Shown: piece after piece, positions 12,398 through 26,480 of the stretch
Numbering within the stretch: the stretch's first letter is position 1
Layout: every line of letters starts with the position of its first letter
Source: Drechslerella dactyloides
Lineage: Eukaryota > Ascomycota > Orbiliomycetes > Orbiliales > Orbiliaceae
Reading direction: 5' to 3'
NCBI GenBank assembly: GCA_020064725.1
Contig: JAGTWJ010000013.1
Coordinates: forward strand, 1,045,318-1,109,317
Length of the DNA stretch: 64,000 bases
Translations under genes and position numbers: made by a program
The notes under the pieces: model-generated
Seen by the model: only the letters and a program-made list of their open reading frames with translations
The model's database searches: none
Told to the model about the DNA's origin: nothing

Positions 12398-13843
12398 AAT
12401 ATATTTATAATAATATTAAGTAAGGAGAATAGAAAGAAATCCTAGAAATATAATAAATTAATAAATATACTATAACCCAAATCAAAAAATTTATATAAAT
12501 ATATCAAAATTATAAAAAAATATATAAAAAACCAATAAACAAAAATAATAATTCTAAAAAAATAAAATATACTATTAATAGTAAATTTAATAAATTACTA
12601 TATATATTATATATTATTTATACCTTAACCTTCAAAATATTTGAAAAATAAGAATAATATTTAAAAAATTATTTTAACTAAAAATATGATAATAAAAATC
12701 TAAAAACTAAAACAAAATATTTTTATAAAAATTATATATAATACTTTTAAACTTATAAAAAAAAATTAATATTATAATTATCTATATTTAGCAAGAAAGA
12801 AATATATTTACTATCTAAATTGTTTTTATAACTTTAATAAACTTAAAATTTACAGATAATATATTAAATAATATTATAAATAAAAGAATTAATATTATTT
12901 TTATTAGAAATATTTTAAAAATAACTTTATTAATTAATAAATAAAAAAAAAAAATATTTTATAAAAATATAATAAAAAATAATTAATAGTCTAAACTATA
13001 AATTAAAAAACTAGATATACTTTAAAACTAATAGAAATATATTAAAAGAAGAAATCTAAATTTTTATAAAAAACTTACTTTTATTTTATTTATATTTAGA
13101 AAATTTATAAAAATCTTGATTAATAGTAGAGTAGAAAAAAACTATATTTCTACTATATTAATATAAAAATATTAATTTAAAATATAATAAAAATTTAATA
13201 TTTATTAAATAATTATTTTTTTATACTAAATATTAGGATAAGTTATCTAAAAAATTATCTTTAAATTATTTATTAATAAATATTTAAAAGAATATATTAT
13301 TGATATTTTAGATTTTTTAGAAAATATTTTATTAATTTTAAGATTTTTATAATTAATAAAATACAACTTTAGTATTAACTAAAGAAAAAAAAAATTCTTT
13401 TTTAATAATTATAATTATTAGAAAATTATAAAAAACTAATTAAATAATAAAAATATTTATAAAGAAATGTACTTATAACTTATTATATATTTATTTAATA
13501 AAACAATCCAAAATAAATATAAGTATAAATTAAATATTTTATAAAAAATATAGATTTAAATTAGAAATTTATATATAACTTTAAAAATAATAAATATTTT
13601 TAAATAGATATTTAAAAAAGTACAAAATATTTTTTAGTGTATATTAAAAAAATAAATTATATTTAAAATTAATTTATTTAAATATTTAATATTTTTATAA
13701 GAAGGGATGTAATTTAGATTTATATTTATTTATAAATATATTAATTAAGAAGTAGTAATATTTTATAAATATATTAAAAAAAAATTTTAAAACTAAATAT
13801 ATATAATTTTCTAATTTATTAGTAGAATATTCTATTTTATTTA
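12398..13843 (+). pseudogene. Gypsy protease / N-terminal reverse transcriptase region, decayed
   Basis: Continues the Gypsy interior after the nested transposon. By eye it matches 49,900-51,040 in the second plus-strand copy and, with the segment after 14527, leads into the reverse transcriptase. An apparent minus-strand frame at 13695-13970 straddles this region and an LTR and is not a gene. Confidence 0.5.
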
Positions 13844-14526
13844 TGTTATGGGATAACAGCGCAACACCCGAAAATCCTATACAGACCGGATTCCCATACA
13901 GATACCTAGTCCATATAGTATACAAAATAATGGTGTATTTATATACTATATAAAATAGACTTCTATACAAAATATATATTTATATAGACTTACTTTATAT
14001 AAACAACTAATTTATATAATATATCCAACTATATAAATAATAAAACTATATAGATAATAAGATTATATAAAATCTTAGACTATATAGAGGAATATTATTA
14101 TAAAAGAATATTATTTTTATTATTTTTTTTTAAAAATAATAGCTATTATAATGAGTTAAGATTATGTAATAAACTATAGATTATAGATTATAAATTAGTT
14201 TTTAATAAAATTATAAATTATAAGCTATTTAAGTAATATATTAATATATTTTTACTATTTTATATATTAAAATATTATATATATAATTAGTATATTTTAT
14301 TTTAGGATTGATAGTTTTTTTTCTAAGAACTATTAATTAATATCTAAATTTTAGTATCTTAATAATTAGTTTATTTATTATTGTTGTTATATATTTTATT
14401 CTAATAGTTATTATTATATTTAATATATACTTATCTTCTACTATTAAAAATATGTATAGTAGTGATTGAGAGTCAGGGATTTCAGAGTGAAGTGCATTTG
14501 ACCCGGTCTTGGGCTGAAGTGTAACA
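13844..14526 (+). repeat. Solo LTR (type A) with 5 bp target duplication
   Basis: 683 bp from TGTTATGGGATAACAGC to GAAGTGTAACA. ATTTA stands immediately before and after it, the 5 bp duplication expected of a Gypsy insertion. The uninterrupted target can be seen in the sister copy near 51,030. It is therefore a younger insertion into the older Gypsy copy that later lost its interior by LTR-LTR recombination. The last 60 bp (GACCCGGTCTTGGGC) are nearly unmutated. Confidence 0.9.
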
Positions 14527-15933
14527 ATTTATAAAGAAAAAGGATTCTAAGAAATTATAAATTTATATTAATTATTAAATTTTTAATATAATAATTATTA
14601 AAAATAGAGGATCTTTACCTCTTATTAATAAATTTTTTAATAAAATATTAGATATTATTATTTATATAAAATTTAACTTTACTAATATATATTATAATAT
14701 TAAGATTAACCCTAAAAAAGAATAAAAAACTGTTTTTAGAATTAGATATAGATTATTTAAATATTTAATTATATTATTTAGATTAATTAATATGTCTATA
14801 ATTTTTTAAATATTTATAAATCATATTTTATAATAATATATTAATAATATATATATAATATATCTAAATAATATCTTTATTTATAATAAAAATCTTTTAA
14901 AATTTTAAAAATATATTAATTAAATTTTCAAAACTTTAAATTAATATAAACTCAAAATTAAACCAGAAAAATTTAAATTCAAAATAACTAAAATTAAATT
15001 TCTAAAAACTATTATTATTTTTATAATATAAAAATAGATTTAAAGAAAATATAAGTTATATAAAACTAACTAATACTAAAAATACTTAAAAAAATATAAA
15101 TTTTTTTAAAATTATATAATTATTATTAATAATTTATTTAAAAATATAACTACCTAGCAATTACCCTCTCAAAATTAATTAAAAAAAATATCTATTGTAA
15201 AATAACAAAAAAAAAATTAAAATTTTTTAAATACTAAAAAAAACATTTATTTTAACACCTATTCTTAAACTTTATAACTTAGAATTATTAATATAAATAA
15301 AAATTAATATTTTTATAATAACTTTAAAAACTTATTTATTATAAAAATAATTTAATTAAAAATAGTATCTAATTATCTACCTATTATATAAATTTAATAT
15401 TATAGAAATAAGATATTCTATATATAATAAAAAATTTATAACTATTTTATATATTTATAAAAAATAGAGAGTTTATTTACAAACTATAAAATTATTTAAG
15501 GTATTTTTAGATTATAAAAATTTTATATATTTTTAATAATAAAAGAACTTAATAGATATTAAATTTAATAATAAAAAATACTTAATAAATATAATATAAA
15601 AATTATCTATTTTAAAAAAAAAGAAAATATTAAAATAAATATTATCAACCAACAATTAAACCTAATAAAAAATATTTTTATAGATAAAAAAATAATTCTA
15701 GAATAATAAAAAAATATTATTATTATTAATAAAAAATTTAATATTATTATTTATAAAATAAAATTAAAAATAGTTATCTAATTTAAGAAAAACTACTAAA
15801 AAAATATAATAATAAAAAAAATATTATAAAATCCTAAAGAAATTACTATCTTTTTTTTAATAAAAAATAAATATATTTTTGTTAAAAATCTTTTTTATAT
15901 CTTAAATAAGAAAATATAATTTAAAATCTTATA
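14527..15933 (+). pseudogene. Gypsy reverse transcriptase / RNase H region, decayed
   Basis: The segment around 14,790-14,890 reads like LTNAP..FQ.. then INNIYIIYLNNIFIYN. YLNN at 14861-14872 is the YLDD catalytic box with both Asp codons changed GAT to AAT. Stops occur every few codons. The same stretch is found at 51,343 (YLDN) and on the minus strand at 54,397-54,408 (YLNN). Confidence 0.65.
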
Positions 15934-17825
15934 ACGTCAATGATAAGCGAACGGATCAGACAAGCGAGTGGATCACCTTACCACACCTACATACCTACCA
16001 TTCCTCTTATACCTTATATCTCTATAACTACTGTAATGCCTGCCTTTATAACTAAATCTAAAATTCTTCTAGCTATTAAAATTATAAAAAAAAACTAAGA
16101 ATTAAGTATTTAAATTGTTGTTAAATATTATAATATTCTTTATATTACCTTAGTCTACTAATATAATAGCTGTTTTTTATGATATAACAATATCTTTAAA
16201 TTATAAAATTTTATAAAATTGAAGAAGGATGTTATTGTTTAATATATATTTAAATTATATATATGATTTTTTTATTTTAGGCTAGATAATATAGAAGATA
16301 TGGTTAATTAGCTGCTACTAGTATATAATAATAATAGTATATGATATATTAGTAAAAAATAGACTAATAACTTTGTTAAATATTGTTTAAAGTTATAAAT
16401 ATGTTTATTTAAGAAATATAACTATTAGTAAATAAAATACAAAGATCCTGTATTTATTAGTAAGTGGTTTTAGTTAATAGAGATTGTAAAAACCAAGTAT
16501 AGTATTATAAATAATAATATTTATAATTTTGATAAAACTAGCTTTGTAATAGATATAATATCTATAACTACTATTATTATAGGTGTTGAAATATATAATA
16601 AAGCTAAGCTAATATAATCTAAGAATTGTAAATAGGTAATAGTTATTTAGAGAATAGATATAAAAGGTTGGGTAGTGCTGCCATTTATTATCTTTGCTAG
16701 GTAATATTATTTAACTAGTTGGTATATAGTAATAAAATTATTAATAGATTGGATTATTATGTTTTTTAATAATAGTTAGATAATAAATAAACTTGTTTTA
16801 TAATGGTTAAAGTATTTTAATAAATTTATAATATAGTATTATATTTTAGATTACTAGCTATTAGTCTTAAATAATTATAAAAACCACTATTTTATTACTT
16901 TTAAATTATATTATCAGAAATATAAGATTGTTATAATCTATATACTACTGTATTCATCACATATTTTTTAGTTATTGGATATTAGCTGTTTTAAGCTATT
17001 AAAACAGATATATAGTCATAAAATAAAGAACTTAATATATATATATATTAACTATATTTTTAAACTAGAGTTTTTTACTAAGTTTTATAAAGTATTTATT
17101 ATTATAATAATACTTAAAAATATATATAGTAATTTTACTAAAACTAGTATTATACTTTATAATTTTGATAAAATTTTATTAAAGCTAGATATATAGTTAC
17201 TAATAGTTACTCTAGCAAATTTATATCCAAGTACTATGAATATAACAACTACCTAAATTATAAAAACATTATTAAACCCATTAAAGACTAATCTATAAAT
17301 AAACTTAATTAAAAACTAGATTACCTAATACCAAAATAACTCTCTTATATTACTACTAATAATTATAAACTAACTATCTAAAAGGATATAAACTATAATA
17401 TATTAATTAGTACTTATATATATAAAGAACACAACACTATACTCTACTAATAAAGTATTAAATAAATAATAATAAATAAAAAAATAATATATACAACATA
17501 AAAATATATTTATTATATACTAAATAAATAATATACTAAACTAAAATACCATAAATAAATAATATAAACAGATAAAACTAAAAAACTATTAAAATAATAT
17601 ATAATTAGAAGAAGACTTTAAAAAGATATTACACTATAGTTAATATAGTAAAGCTAGATATAATATTTAAATATATCAAGAAATATCTTAAATATATAAA
17701 TAAATTATTTAATATATATCTAACCTAAAGCTATAATATTATAATAATAAAATTAATATTTTTGTTAAGATGGGGTGGTGAGGTGATCCGCTCGCTTGTC
17801 TGATCCGTTTGCTTATCATTGACGT
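15934..17825 (+). mobile_element. Pogo/Fot1-like DNA transposon (1,892 bp)
   Basis: TA-flanked (15932-15933, 17826-17827). The ends start ACGTCAATGATAAGCG and carry the GCGAACGGATC / GCGAGTGGATC words. A transposase relic starts at ATG 16036 and runs to about 17,700, colinear with the copy at 10590 and crowded with TAA/TAG. A short frame at 16975-17196 is only the least broken part of it. It is closest to the copy at 38737. Confidence 0.88.
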
Positions 17826-17827
17826 TA

Positions 17828-20197
17828 AGTATATTATAATATATTTATATATAGATATTTAGAAATTAAAAGAATATAAGAATTTATTATATAATAATAT
17901 TTTTAGTTTAAAATAAGATAATAAATTAAGAAATATATTAAAATTTATAATCTATATTTAAAAAATAAATTAGCAAAATATATATTATATGGATATTTAT
18001 AACTAAATAAAATATTAATTAAATTATTTTAAATTATAATTTATAATTTTATATAAAAATTATTATATTTAAAAGATCCTTTAATAAATTAAATATATAA
18101 TAAAATTTTGATTATTATTTATAAATTTATTAAAATTATTATTTTAAAATTATGGAATAATTTTTTAGAAGTAGAACAATTTTTGATAATTTATAATAAA
18201 TAAATATTTAGTTAATATAGATTATAAAAAAAAAATTTTATAATAAAAAAATTTTTTTTTAATAGTAAATACTAAAAATATATTATAAATTTATTAGATA
18301 TTAAATTTAATATAGTGATTAAGGGAAGAGCTTAAACTAATAGAGTATTAAAATAAATAATTTAAATAGTTAAAATTTATTTTAGATTATTTTTTAATTA
18401 TATATAGAATAATTAGATAAAACTACTATTTATAATAAAATTTATTTATAATTTATTAAAATATTTAATAATAAATTATACTTTTTATCAAGTATTATAA
18501 GGTTGGAATCTATAAACTATATAATTAATTTCATTTATAACAGAAGAAATATCTAATATTAAAGAATATTCTAAATTTATAAATAAATTATATAAATATT
18601 TAAAAAATAATTTAGATTTTGTAGCTAAAATTATATCTTATTATTTTAATAAGAGAAAAATGAAAATATTTTTTTTAAAGAAAGAAGATAAAGTATATTT
18701 ATTTATAAAAAATATTAAAATTAAAAAATTTAATCAAAAATTTGATTTCTAAAAATTTAGATTATAACGTATTCCACAAGCGAGCGGACCACACAAGCGA
18801 GCGGACCACCCCATATAAACCAACACCCTACCAAAACACTTTTTATTGATAACTTAATCAATAATTAATTTAAAATTAGAATAAAATTAATCTTGTTTAT
18901 ATAAACTATTACAAATCTAAAAATATTTTTTTAAATTTTTTTTATATTAAATTAAAGAAATATACAAGGGGGGTGGTCCGGTCGCTTGTCTGGTCCAGTC
19001 GCTTATTGTTGACGTTATATTATAATTAAAAAATTAAATAAATATTTTTTTGAATTTTATATTTTTGGAAATTTAAGAATTTATAAAATATTTTATATTA
19101 TTTTATTTAAGTTTGTATTAAATAGATTTAAAAAAAAGTAAATAATTTAAAAATGAAGAAAAATAACTATAATAAATATAAAATTAAAAGAATTTTAAAC
19201 GATAGAAAAAATCTAGAAATATTAATTAATAAATTTTTAATTAAATAAAAAAACTATCTATTGGAGAAAGATTTATAATAATTAAAAGATAATTATTTAT
19301 TGGAGTTTATTAAATAATATTTTAATAAATTAGATATTTATTAAATAAAGTAAGATCTATTATTATAATAATTTAAAAAAAATTTAAAAAGAAATATTAA
19401 AATATAAAAAATTAATTATAATAATTATATTAAAAAGAATTTATTTTATTTTAAAATAATATTTTTTAATATTAAAATTATTATTAGATATAAAAAATTT
19501 ATATATATATAGAATTTATTTTTTTTCTAAAATATAAATTAATTTATTTATAATTTTATATATATTATTATAATAATGAGTAATTTTGTTTGAGGTATTA
19601 GTATTTGCTCTAACTTTAAAATAAAAATATGGTATAGTTAATTTAAGAGTTAGTGTCTATTAATAATTAAAATAAATAAGATATACTATTGTTATATTAA
19701 AAAAAGATAAAAAAATAAAAATAATAAAAAAATAAAATATTAAGATTTGTATTATTGCTATTTAGAAAAATTTTAAAATTAAAAGATTTTAGATTTTAAA
19801 TATTTTTTAGAGATATTTTAATATTATATTTAAGAGTTTCTTGTTCTTCTATAGACTCTTTTTTCTTAATATATTATTTTACCTAGTTTATTATTAAGAA
19901 ATAATATCTCTTTTTTAATATAAAAAATTTGTAAAGATATTTTAATAGCTTTAGAAATAGTTTTTAGAAACTCAGCCTGTTTGATTTTTAAGGATTTTAA
20001 TTTCTCTTTCTTTTTTTAGATCTAATAAAGGATTTGATTGGTTATAATTATATTAGTACTAAATTAGTATAGGAACCTAGAAAAAAATAAAAAATCTATA
20101 CTTAGAAATTATAATATAATTAATATTAAGATGAATGTAGAATATGTATTTTTGATCTTAAATAAGAAAAATAAAATAATTAATACTCTTTTTATTA
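17828..20197 (+). pseudogene. Gypsy integrase / 3' pol region, decayed, with a nested MITE
   Basis: By position (after reverse transcriptase, before the purine tract and right LTR) this should be the integrase end of pol. The part near 17,970-18,760 is repeated at 23,031-23,290 and 26,490-26,770, showing that the same internal region occurs in the next Gypsy copy. I could not read a zinc-finger or DDE motif with confidence. Confidence 0.4.
18767..19015 (-). mobile_element. 249 bp MITE, copy 2
   Basis: TA-flanked; reverse orientation relative to copy 1 and apparently identical to it. The ends are unmutated although the surrounding retrotransposon is saturated with A and T. Confidence 0.9.
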
Positions 20198-22089
20198 ACG
20201 TATTCCACAAGCGAGCGGACCACACAAGCGAGCGGACCACCTCAACACCCCACCCCAGCAAAAACACTAGCTTTACAGTTATACTACTATTATACTAGGT
20301 TATATATATGCTAGTTTGCTTGGTTATATATTTAAAATATCTGTTGGTATGTTTAAATATTATATCTAAGTTTATTATAATTATTATAGTAAATTATCTT
20401 TCTAGAAGTAGCTTCTAGTTAAGGATTATTCTGATAGTTTAAACATTTTATTTATTTATTTTATTTACTTATAATATTATTATCTAAGATTTTACTAGCC
20501 TAGTATATAATAAATATATCTTTATATTATATATATTATCTTTTTGCCTGTTAGTATTTACTTAATATCTTATTAATAGAATGTAGTATTATATTCTCTA
20601 CTTATATAAGTACTAACTAGTACATTATTATCTACACCTTTTTAGTAAATTAGTTTACAGCAGCTAATAATAATATTAAAAAACTATCTTAATACTAAAT
20701 AATCTAATTTTTAATAAATTTTAATTATAGATTAGTTTTTGAAGGATTTATTGGGGTTTTTGTTGTCTAAGTAATTACTATATTTGCAGTATTAAAATAT
20801 AAATTTATTAAAATAAATACTAGTAGTTACATATCTAACTTTAAAAAGACCCTATTAAAATTATAAAATATAATATTAGCTCTAATAAAGCTACTATATA
20901 TATTCTTAGATATTATTATAATAATAAATATCTTATAAAACTTAAAGAGAAACTCTAGTTTATTGATATAGTTGATATATATATATATTAAATCTTTTAC
21001 CTAGTAACTATATACCTGTTTTAATAGTCTAAAACACCCAATATCTAATAATTGAAAAAAATATGAAGAATATAGTAGTATATAAACTATAATAATCTTA
21101 TATTTTTAATAATAAAACTTAAAAGATATTAAATAGTAGTTATTATAACTATCTAGGATTAATAACCAATAGTCTAAAATATAATATCACACTATAAAAT
21201 AATTAAAATATTTTAATTACTCTATAGTAATTTTATTTATTATCTAACTATTATTAGAAAATATAATAATCTAATTATTTGGTAAATTAGTCTTTATATA
21301 TTAATTAACTAAATAGTATTAGTTAGCTAAAATAATAAATAGTAGTACTACCCAACCTTCTATACCTATCTTTTAAATAATTATTGCCCATTTATGATTC
21401 CTAGGCTATACCAACTTAGCTTTATCATATATTTCAGCTCCTATAATAATCATAATTATAGAAATCATACCTATTATAAAGTTTATCTTATTAAAATTAT
21501 AAATATTATTGTTTATAATACTATACTTTACTTTTATTATTTGTAAAAACTAAAACTACTTTTAAATAAAATCTAGGTTTTTATATTTAATTTGCTAATA
21601 ATCATATTTTTTAAATAAATATATTTGAAACTTTAGATAGTATTTTACAAAGTTTACTATTTAATTCTTATCAATATATTATATACTATTACCAGTATAT
21701 ATTAATAATAACTAGTTAACTATATCTTCTATACTATTTAATCTAAAATAAAAAAACTATATAAATAACTTAAATATATATTAAATAATAATATCCTTTT
21801 CTAATTTTATAAGGTTTTGTGATTTAAAGATACTATCTGCTTTCAAAGTACAGCCATTATATCAATATAATAGAATAATATAAAAGATATCATAAAGCTT
21901 AATAGTAGCTTAAATATTTAATTTTTAATCTTTTTCCAAAACTTTAATAACTAGAATAACTCAAGATTTAGTCATAATAATAGCCATAATAATAATTATA
22001 GAGATAATATAATGCAGAAGAGGAGTAGTTACATTGGTGTTGAGAGATGGTCCGCTCGCTTATGTGGTCCGCTCGCTTGTGGAATACGT
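20198..22089 (-). mobile_element. Pogo/Fot1-like DNA transposon (1,892 bp), transposase on minus strand
   Basis: TA-flanked (20196-20197, 22090-22091). Both ends read ACGTATTCCACAAGCGAGCG inward. The transposase relic starts at the ATG whose complement is 21987-21985 and runs leftwards to about 20,330. It belongs to the same end family as the copies at 8070 and 55497. Confidence 0.88.
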
Positions 22090-22091
22090 TA

Positions 22092-22399
22092 TAGGATTTA
22101 TATATAATAGTAAGATATTAATTTTATTTTTTAATTTGATAAGTTTGTTTGTGATGATGATTAGAGATAGATTTTTATAATAATCTATAGGTATGTTGAA
22201 AAAATAATAGAAAATTATATTAAAAAGAATTAATTATAAAAAAAAAAGAAAATATGGTGAAGAAATTATTTGATTGAAAGTTATATTATTTAAATTATAT
22301 AATTATATTATATATAAAAATTTATATTGTTTTTTTTTATACTATTTATATCTATATTTGAATTAATGTATTATTAATTCTTGTAGGGGAGGAGAATAG
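22092..22399 (+). other. 3' untranslated part and purine tract of the first Gypsy copy
   Basis: AT-rich tail of the element ending in GGGGAGGAGAATAG directly before the right LTR; this is the expected primer site for plus-strand DNA synthesis. The same tract, mutated, precedes the LTRs at 53468 and 27878. Confidence 0.65.
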
Positions 22400-23030
22400 T
22401 GTTATAGGATAATAGTGTAATATCTGAATATCCTATATAAATTAGATTTTTATATAAATATTTAGTCTATATAGTATGTAAAATAATGGTGTATCTATGT
22501 ATTATATAAAATGGATTCTTATATAGGATATATGATTATATAGATTTATTCTATATAGATTATTAATTTATATAGTAGACTGGACTATGTAGAGAGATAT
22601 TGTTATAAAAAAATATTATTTTTATTATTTTTTTTTAAAGTAATAGTTATTATGATAAATTAAGATTATGTGATAGGCTGTAAATTATAGATTGTAGATT
22701 AAATTTTAGTAGAGTTATGAGTTATAAATTATTTAGATAATATATTAATATATTTTTACTATTTTATATATTAAGATATTGTATATATAATTAGTTTGTT
22801 TTATTTTGAAATTAATAGTTTTTCTCTTGAGAATTATTGGTTAATATCTAAATTATAGTATTTTAATAGCTAGTTTATTTATTATTATTGTTATATATTT
22901 TATTCTAATAGTTATTATTGTATTTGATATATACTTATTTTCTATTATTAAGAACCTGTATAATAGTGACTGAGAGTCAGGGACTTCAGAGTGAAGTGTG
23001 TTCGACCCGGTTCTGGGCCGAAGTGTAACA
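22400..23030 (+). repeat. Right LTR of the first Gypsy copy (type A)
   Basis: 631 bp, starting TGTTATAGGATAATAG and ending GGGCCGAAGTGTAACA. The final 55 bp keep CpG-containing words (TTCGACCCGG, GGGCCGAAG) while the rest has decayed. Confidence 0.85.
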
Positions 23031-23295
23031 AATATATATTATATAAATATTTATAATTAAATAAAATATTTATTAAATTATTTTAAATTATTATTTATAA
23101 TTTTATATAAAAATTATTTTATTTAAGAAATTTTTTAATAAACTAAATTTATAATAAAATTTTAATTATTATTTATAGCTTAATTAAAATTATTATCCTA
23201 AAATTTTAAAATAATTTTTAGAAAATAAAACAATTTTTAATAATATATAATAAATAGATATTTAATTAATATAAATTATAAAAAAAATATATTTA

Positions 23296-25190
23296 ACATC
23301 AATGATAAGCGAGCGGACAATACAAGCAAACAGACACCCTCCCCACCCCACTCCAATAAAAATATTAGCTATACTACTACTAGTATATAGTTTTCTGGCC
23401 TAGACATAGTAAACTATTTATTTAGGCTTTGAAGATGTCTGTTGGTATGTTTGAATATTATGCCCAGATTTGCTGCAGTTGCTATAGTGATATATATATA
23501 TAGTAGTAGTCTCTGGCTGGGGGATATATTAATATTTTGGGGGTGTTGGCTGCTTAACTACTTCATCTATAGTATTGTTACCTAGGATTCTGTCAACCTA
23601 GTATATAGTAAATGTGTCTTTATATTATATATGCTATTTTTTCAGTTGCTAGTGCTTATTTAGCAGCTTATTTACAAAACAAAGTATTATATTTTCCACA
23701 TATATAAATGCCATTTGGTGTATTATTGTCTACACCTCTTTAAATAGCTAGTCTATAACTACTAGTAATAATATAAAAAAACTATTCTAATATTAAATAA
23801 TCTAATTTTTGATTAGATCTGTTTGTAGGTTTATTTTTAATAAGTTTAATGGTGTTTTTGTAGTTTAGATAGCTGTTGTATTTATAATACTTAAATATAA
23901 ATTTACTAGAATAATTATTAGTAACTATATATCTAGCTTTAATAGAATTTTATCAGGGTTATAAGGTATAATGCTAGTTCTAGTAAAGTTACTATATATA
24001 TTTTTAGGTATTATTGTGGTAATAAATATTTTATAAAATCTAGAGAGAAATTTTAGTTTGGAGATGTGATTAATATATATATATATTAAATTCTCTATTT
24101 TATAATTATATACTTGTTTTAATAGTCTAAAGTAGCCAATATCTAATAACTAAAGAATATGTAATGAATATAATGGTATGTAGATTATAATAATCTTATA
24201 TTTCTGGTAATATAGTTTAAAGGTAGTTAAGTAATAGCTTTTATAACTATCTAAGATTAATAGTTGGTAGTCTGAAAAACAGTACTATACTATAAATTTA
24301 TCAAAATATTTTAATTATTATAGAGTAAGCTTATTTGTTATTCAACTATTATCAAAAAGCATAATAACTTAATCTATTAATAATTTAATCACTATATACT
24401 AATTAACTAGATAGTATTACCTAATAAAGATAATGAATAATGGTATTATCTAATTTTTTGTATCTATTCTCTAAATAATTATTGTTTATTTGTGGTTTTT
24501 AAGTTATACTAGCTTAGTTTTATTGTATGTTTTAGCTTCTATAATAATAATAATTATAGATATTATATTTATTATAAAGTCAGTCTTATCAAAATTATAA
24601 ATATTATTATTTATAATACTGTATTTAGTTTTTATAGTTTTTATTAGCTGAAATTACTTACTAATAAGCACAGGATCTTTGTATTTTGTTTATTAATAAT
24701 TATACTTTTTGAATAAATATGTTTATAGTTCTGGGTAACATTTAATGAAGTTATTAGTCCATCTTTTATTGATATGTTATATACTATTGTTGCTATGTAC
24801 TAATAATAGCAGCTAATTGGCCATATCTTTCATACTACCTAGTCTAAGATAAAAAGATTGTATATATAGCTCAAATATATATTAAATAATAGTATCCTCT
24901 TCTAATTCTATAAGATTTTATGATTTGAGGATGCTGTTATATTATAAAGAATAACTACTATATTGGTATAGGAGAGTTGTTCTTAGAACACTATATGTTT
25001 TAATAGCAGCCAGGATATTTAAATTTTTATTTTTTTCTAAAGCTTTAATAGCCAGAGTAATATGAGATTTAGCTATAAAAGTAGTTATTATAATAGTAGT
25101 AGTGGTATATGATGCCAGAGGTAGAAGGATGTATAGGTGTTTGGTGGGGTGTCCGCTCGCTTGTACTGTCCGCTCGCTTATCGTTGACGT
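23296..25190 (-). mobile_element. Pogo/Fot1-like DNA transposon (1,895 bp), transposase on minus strand
   Basis: TA-flanked (23294-23295, 25191-25192). The right end reads ACGTCAACGATAAGCGAGCG inward with a doubled GCGAGCGGACA word; the left end shows RIP-like changes (ACATCAATGATAAGCG, CAAACAGACACC). The transposase relic runs leftwards from about 25,080. It shares its end family with the copies at 35078 and 41938 and with the foldback element at 35269. Confidence 0.85.
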
Positions 25191-25382
25191 TATAATAAAA
25201 AATTTTTTTTTTTAATAATAAATATCAAAAATATATTATAAATATTTTAAATATTAAATTTAATATAATAATTAAAAAAAAAATTTTAAATTAATAAAAT
25301 TTCTAAATAAAAAATTTAAACAATTAAAATTTATTTTAAATTATTTTTTAATTATATATAAAATAATTAAATAAAACTATTA

Positions 25383-26480
25383 ACGTGTATGATAAGCAAC
25401 CGGATCAGACAAGCAACCGGATCACCCCACTCAGTCAAACACCCCACCAAACACCTTTTATTTAATATTATAATAAATATCTATTATAAAATTATAAAAA
25501 AAAATACTTTAAAATAAATATATATTCAAAGAGATTAATTATCATTTTTTTAATTTTTTAATATTAATATTAAATTAATAATAATTATTTTAAATATTAT
25601 AAAAAATAATACAAATTTTTAGGTGTTTGACTGTAAATATCTAAGTAATTTATAAATAAAAATTTTTAAAAATTGAAGATATAATAAATTATTATATAAT
25701 ATAGGATTATAGAGAGTTTTAGTTTATTATATTAAAAATTAAGCTTAATAAAAGTGGTTAAAGTTGGTATAATATATTAATAATATACTAGTTATTTTTG
25801 TAAATAATTATATATAAAAATATTATAAAAAAAATTAAAAAAATTAATATTAGATTAAATAAAATTAAATTATAATTTTTCTAATTTTTTTTAATTTTTT
25901 TTGTCGAAAATTCAATTTTTTATAATTTTTTATAATAGAAATTAAAAATATTAATATTAAATTATATAATATATAAAAAAATTTTAAAAAAATAAAATAA
26001 TAAATTTTTAATATATTAAAATTAAACTAAATTTTTTTAAAATTTTTTTATAATATTTTTATATATAATTTTTTAAAAAATAGTTAGATATATTGTACCA
26101 ACTTTAACCACCTTTATAAAACCTAATTTTTAATATAATAAACTAAAACTCTCTATAATTCTAGATTATATAATAATTTATTATATCTTCAATTTTTAGA
26201 AGTTTTTATTCATAAATTACTTAAATATTTACAATCAAACACCTAAAAGTTTGTGTTGTTTTTTATAATATTTAAAATAATTATTATTAATTTAATATTA
26301 ATATTAAAAAATTAAAAAAATGATAATTAATCTTTTTGAATATATATTTATTTTAAAGTATTTTTTTTTATAATTTTATAATAGATATTTATTATAATAT
26401 TAAATAAAAGGTTTTTAGTGGGGTGTTTGACTGCGAGGTGATCCGGTCGCTTGTCTGATCCGGTCGCTTATCATACACGT
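25383..26480. mobile_element. Foldback (near-palindromic) element, copy 1 (1,098 bp)
   Basis: TA-flanked (25381-25382, 26481-26482). The ends read ACGTGTATGATAAGC with a doubled GCAACCGGATC / GCGACCGGATC word. The left arm (25383 to ~25,880) and right arm (~25,985 to 26480) are reverse complements of each other over almost their whole length, so the strand could fold into a ~500 bp stem. No coding frame. An AAAGTTGGTATAATATATTA motif lies in each arm. Confidence 0.85.

Larger units (their letters stand above)
5135..23030 (+). mobile_element. Gypsy-type LTR retrotransposon copy, RIP-degraded, with several nested insertions
   Basis: Left LTR 5135-5768 and right LTR 22400-23030 share the same start (TGTTATGGGATAACAGC-like) and end (..GAAGTGTAACA-like). 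Between them are a gag zinc-knuckle relic (~7215-7256), a reverse transcriptase relic with YLNN in place of YLDD (14861-14872), and a purine-rich tract (GGGGAGGAGAATAG) directly before the right LTR. After removing four pogo-like elements (8070-10212, 10499-12395, 15934-17825, 20198-22089), a MITE (18767-19015) and a solo LTR (13844-14526), the interior is about 7.9 kb. No long frame survives. The bases next to the two LTRs do not match as a target duplication, so the copy may be a recombinant of two insertions. Confidence 0.75.
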
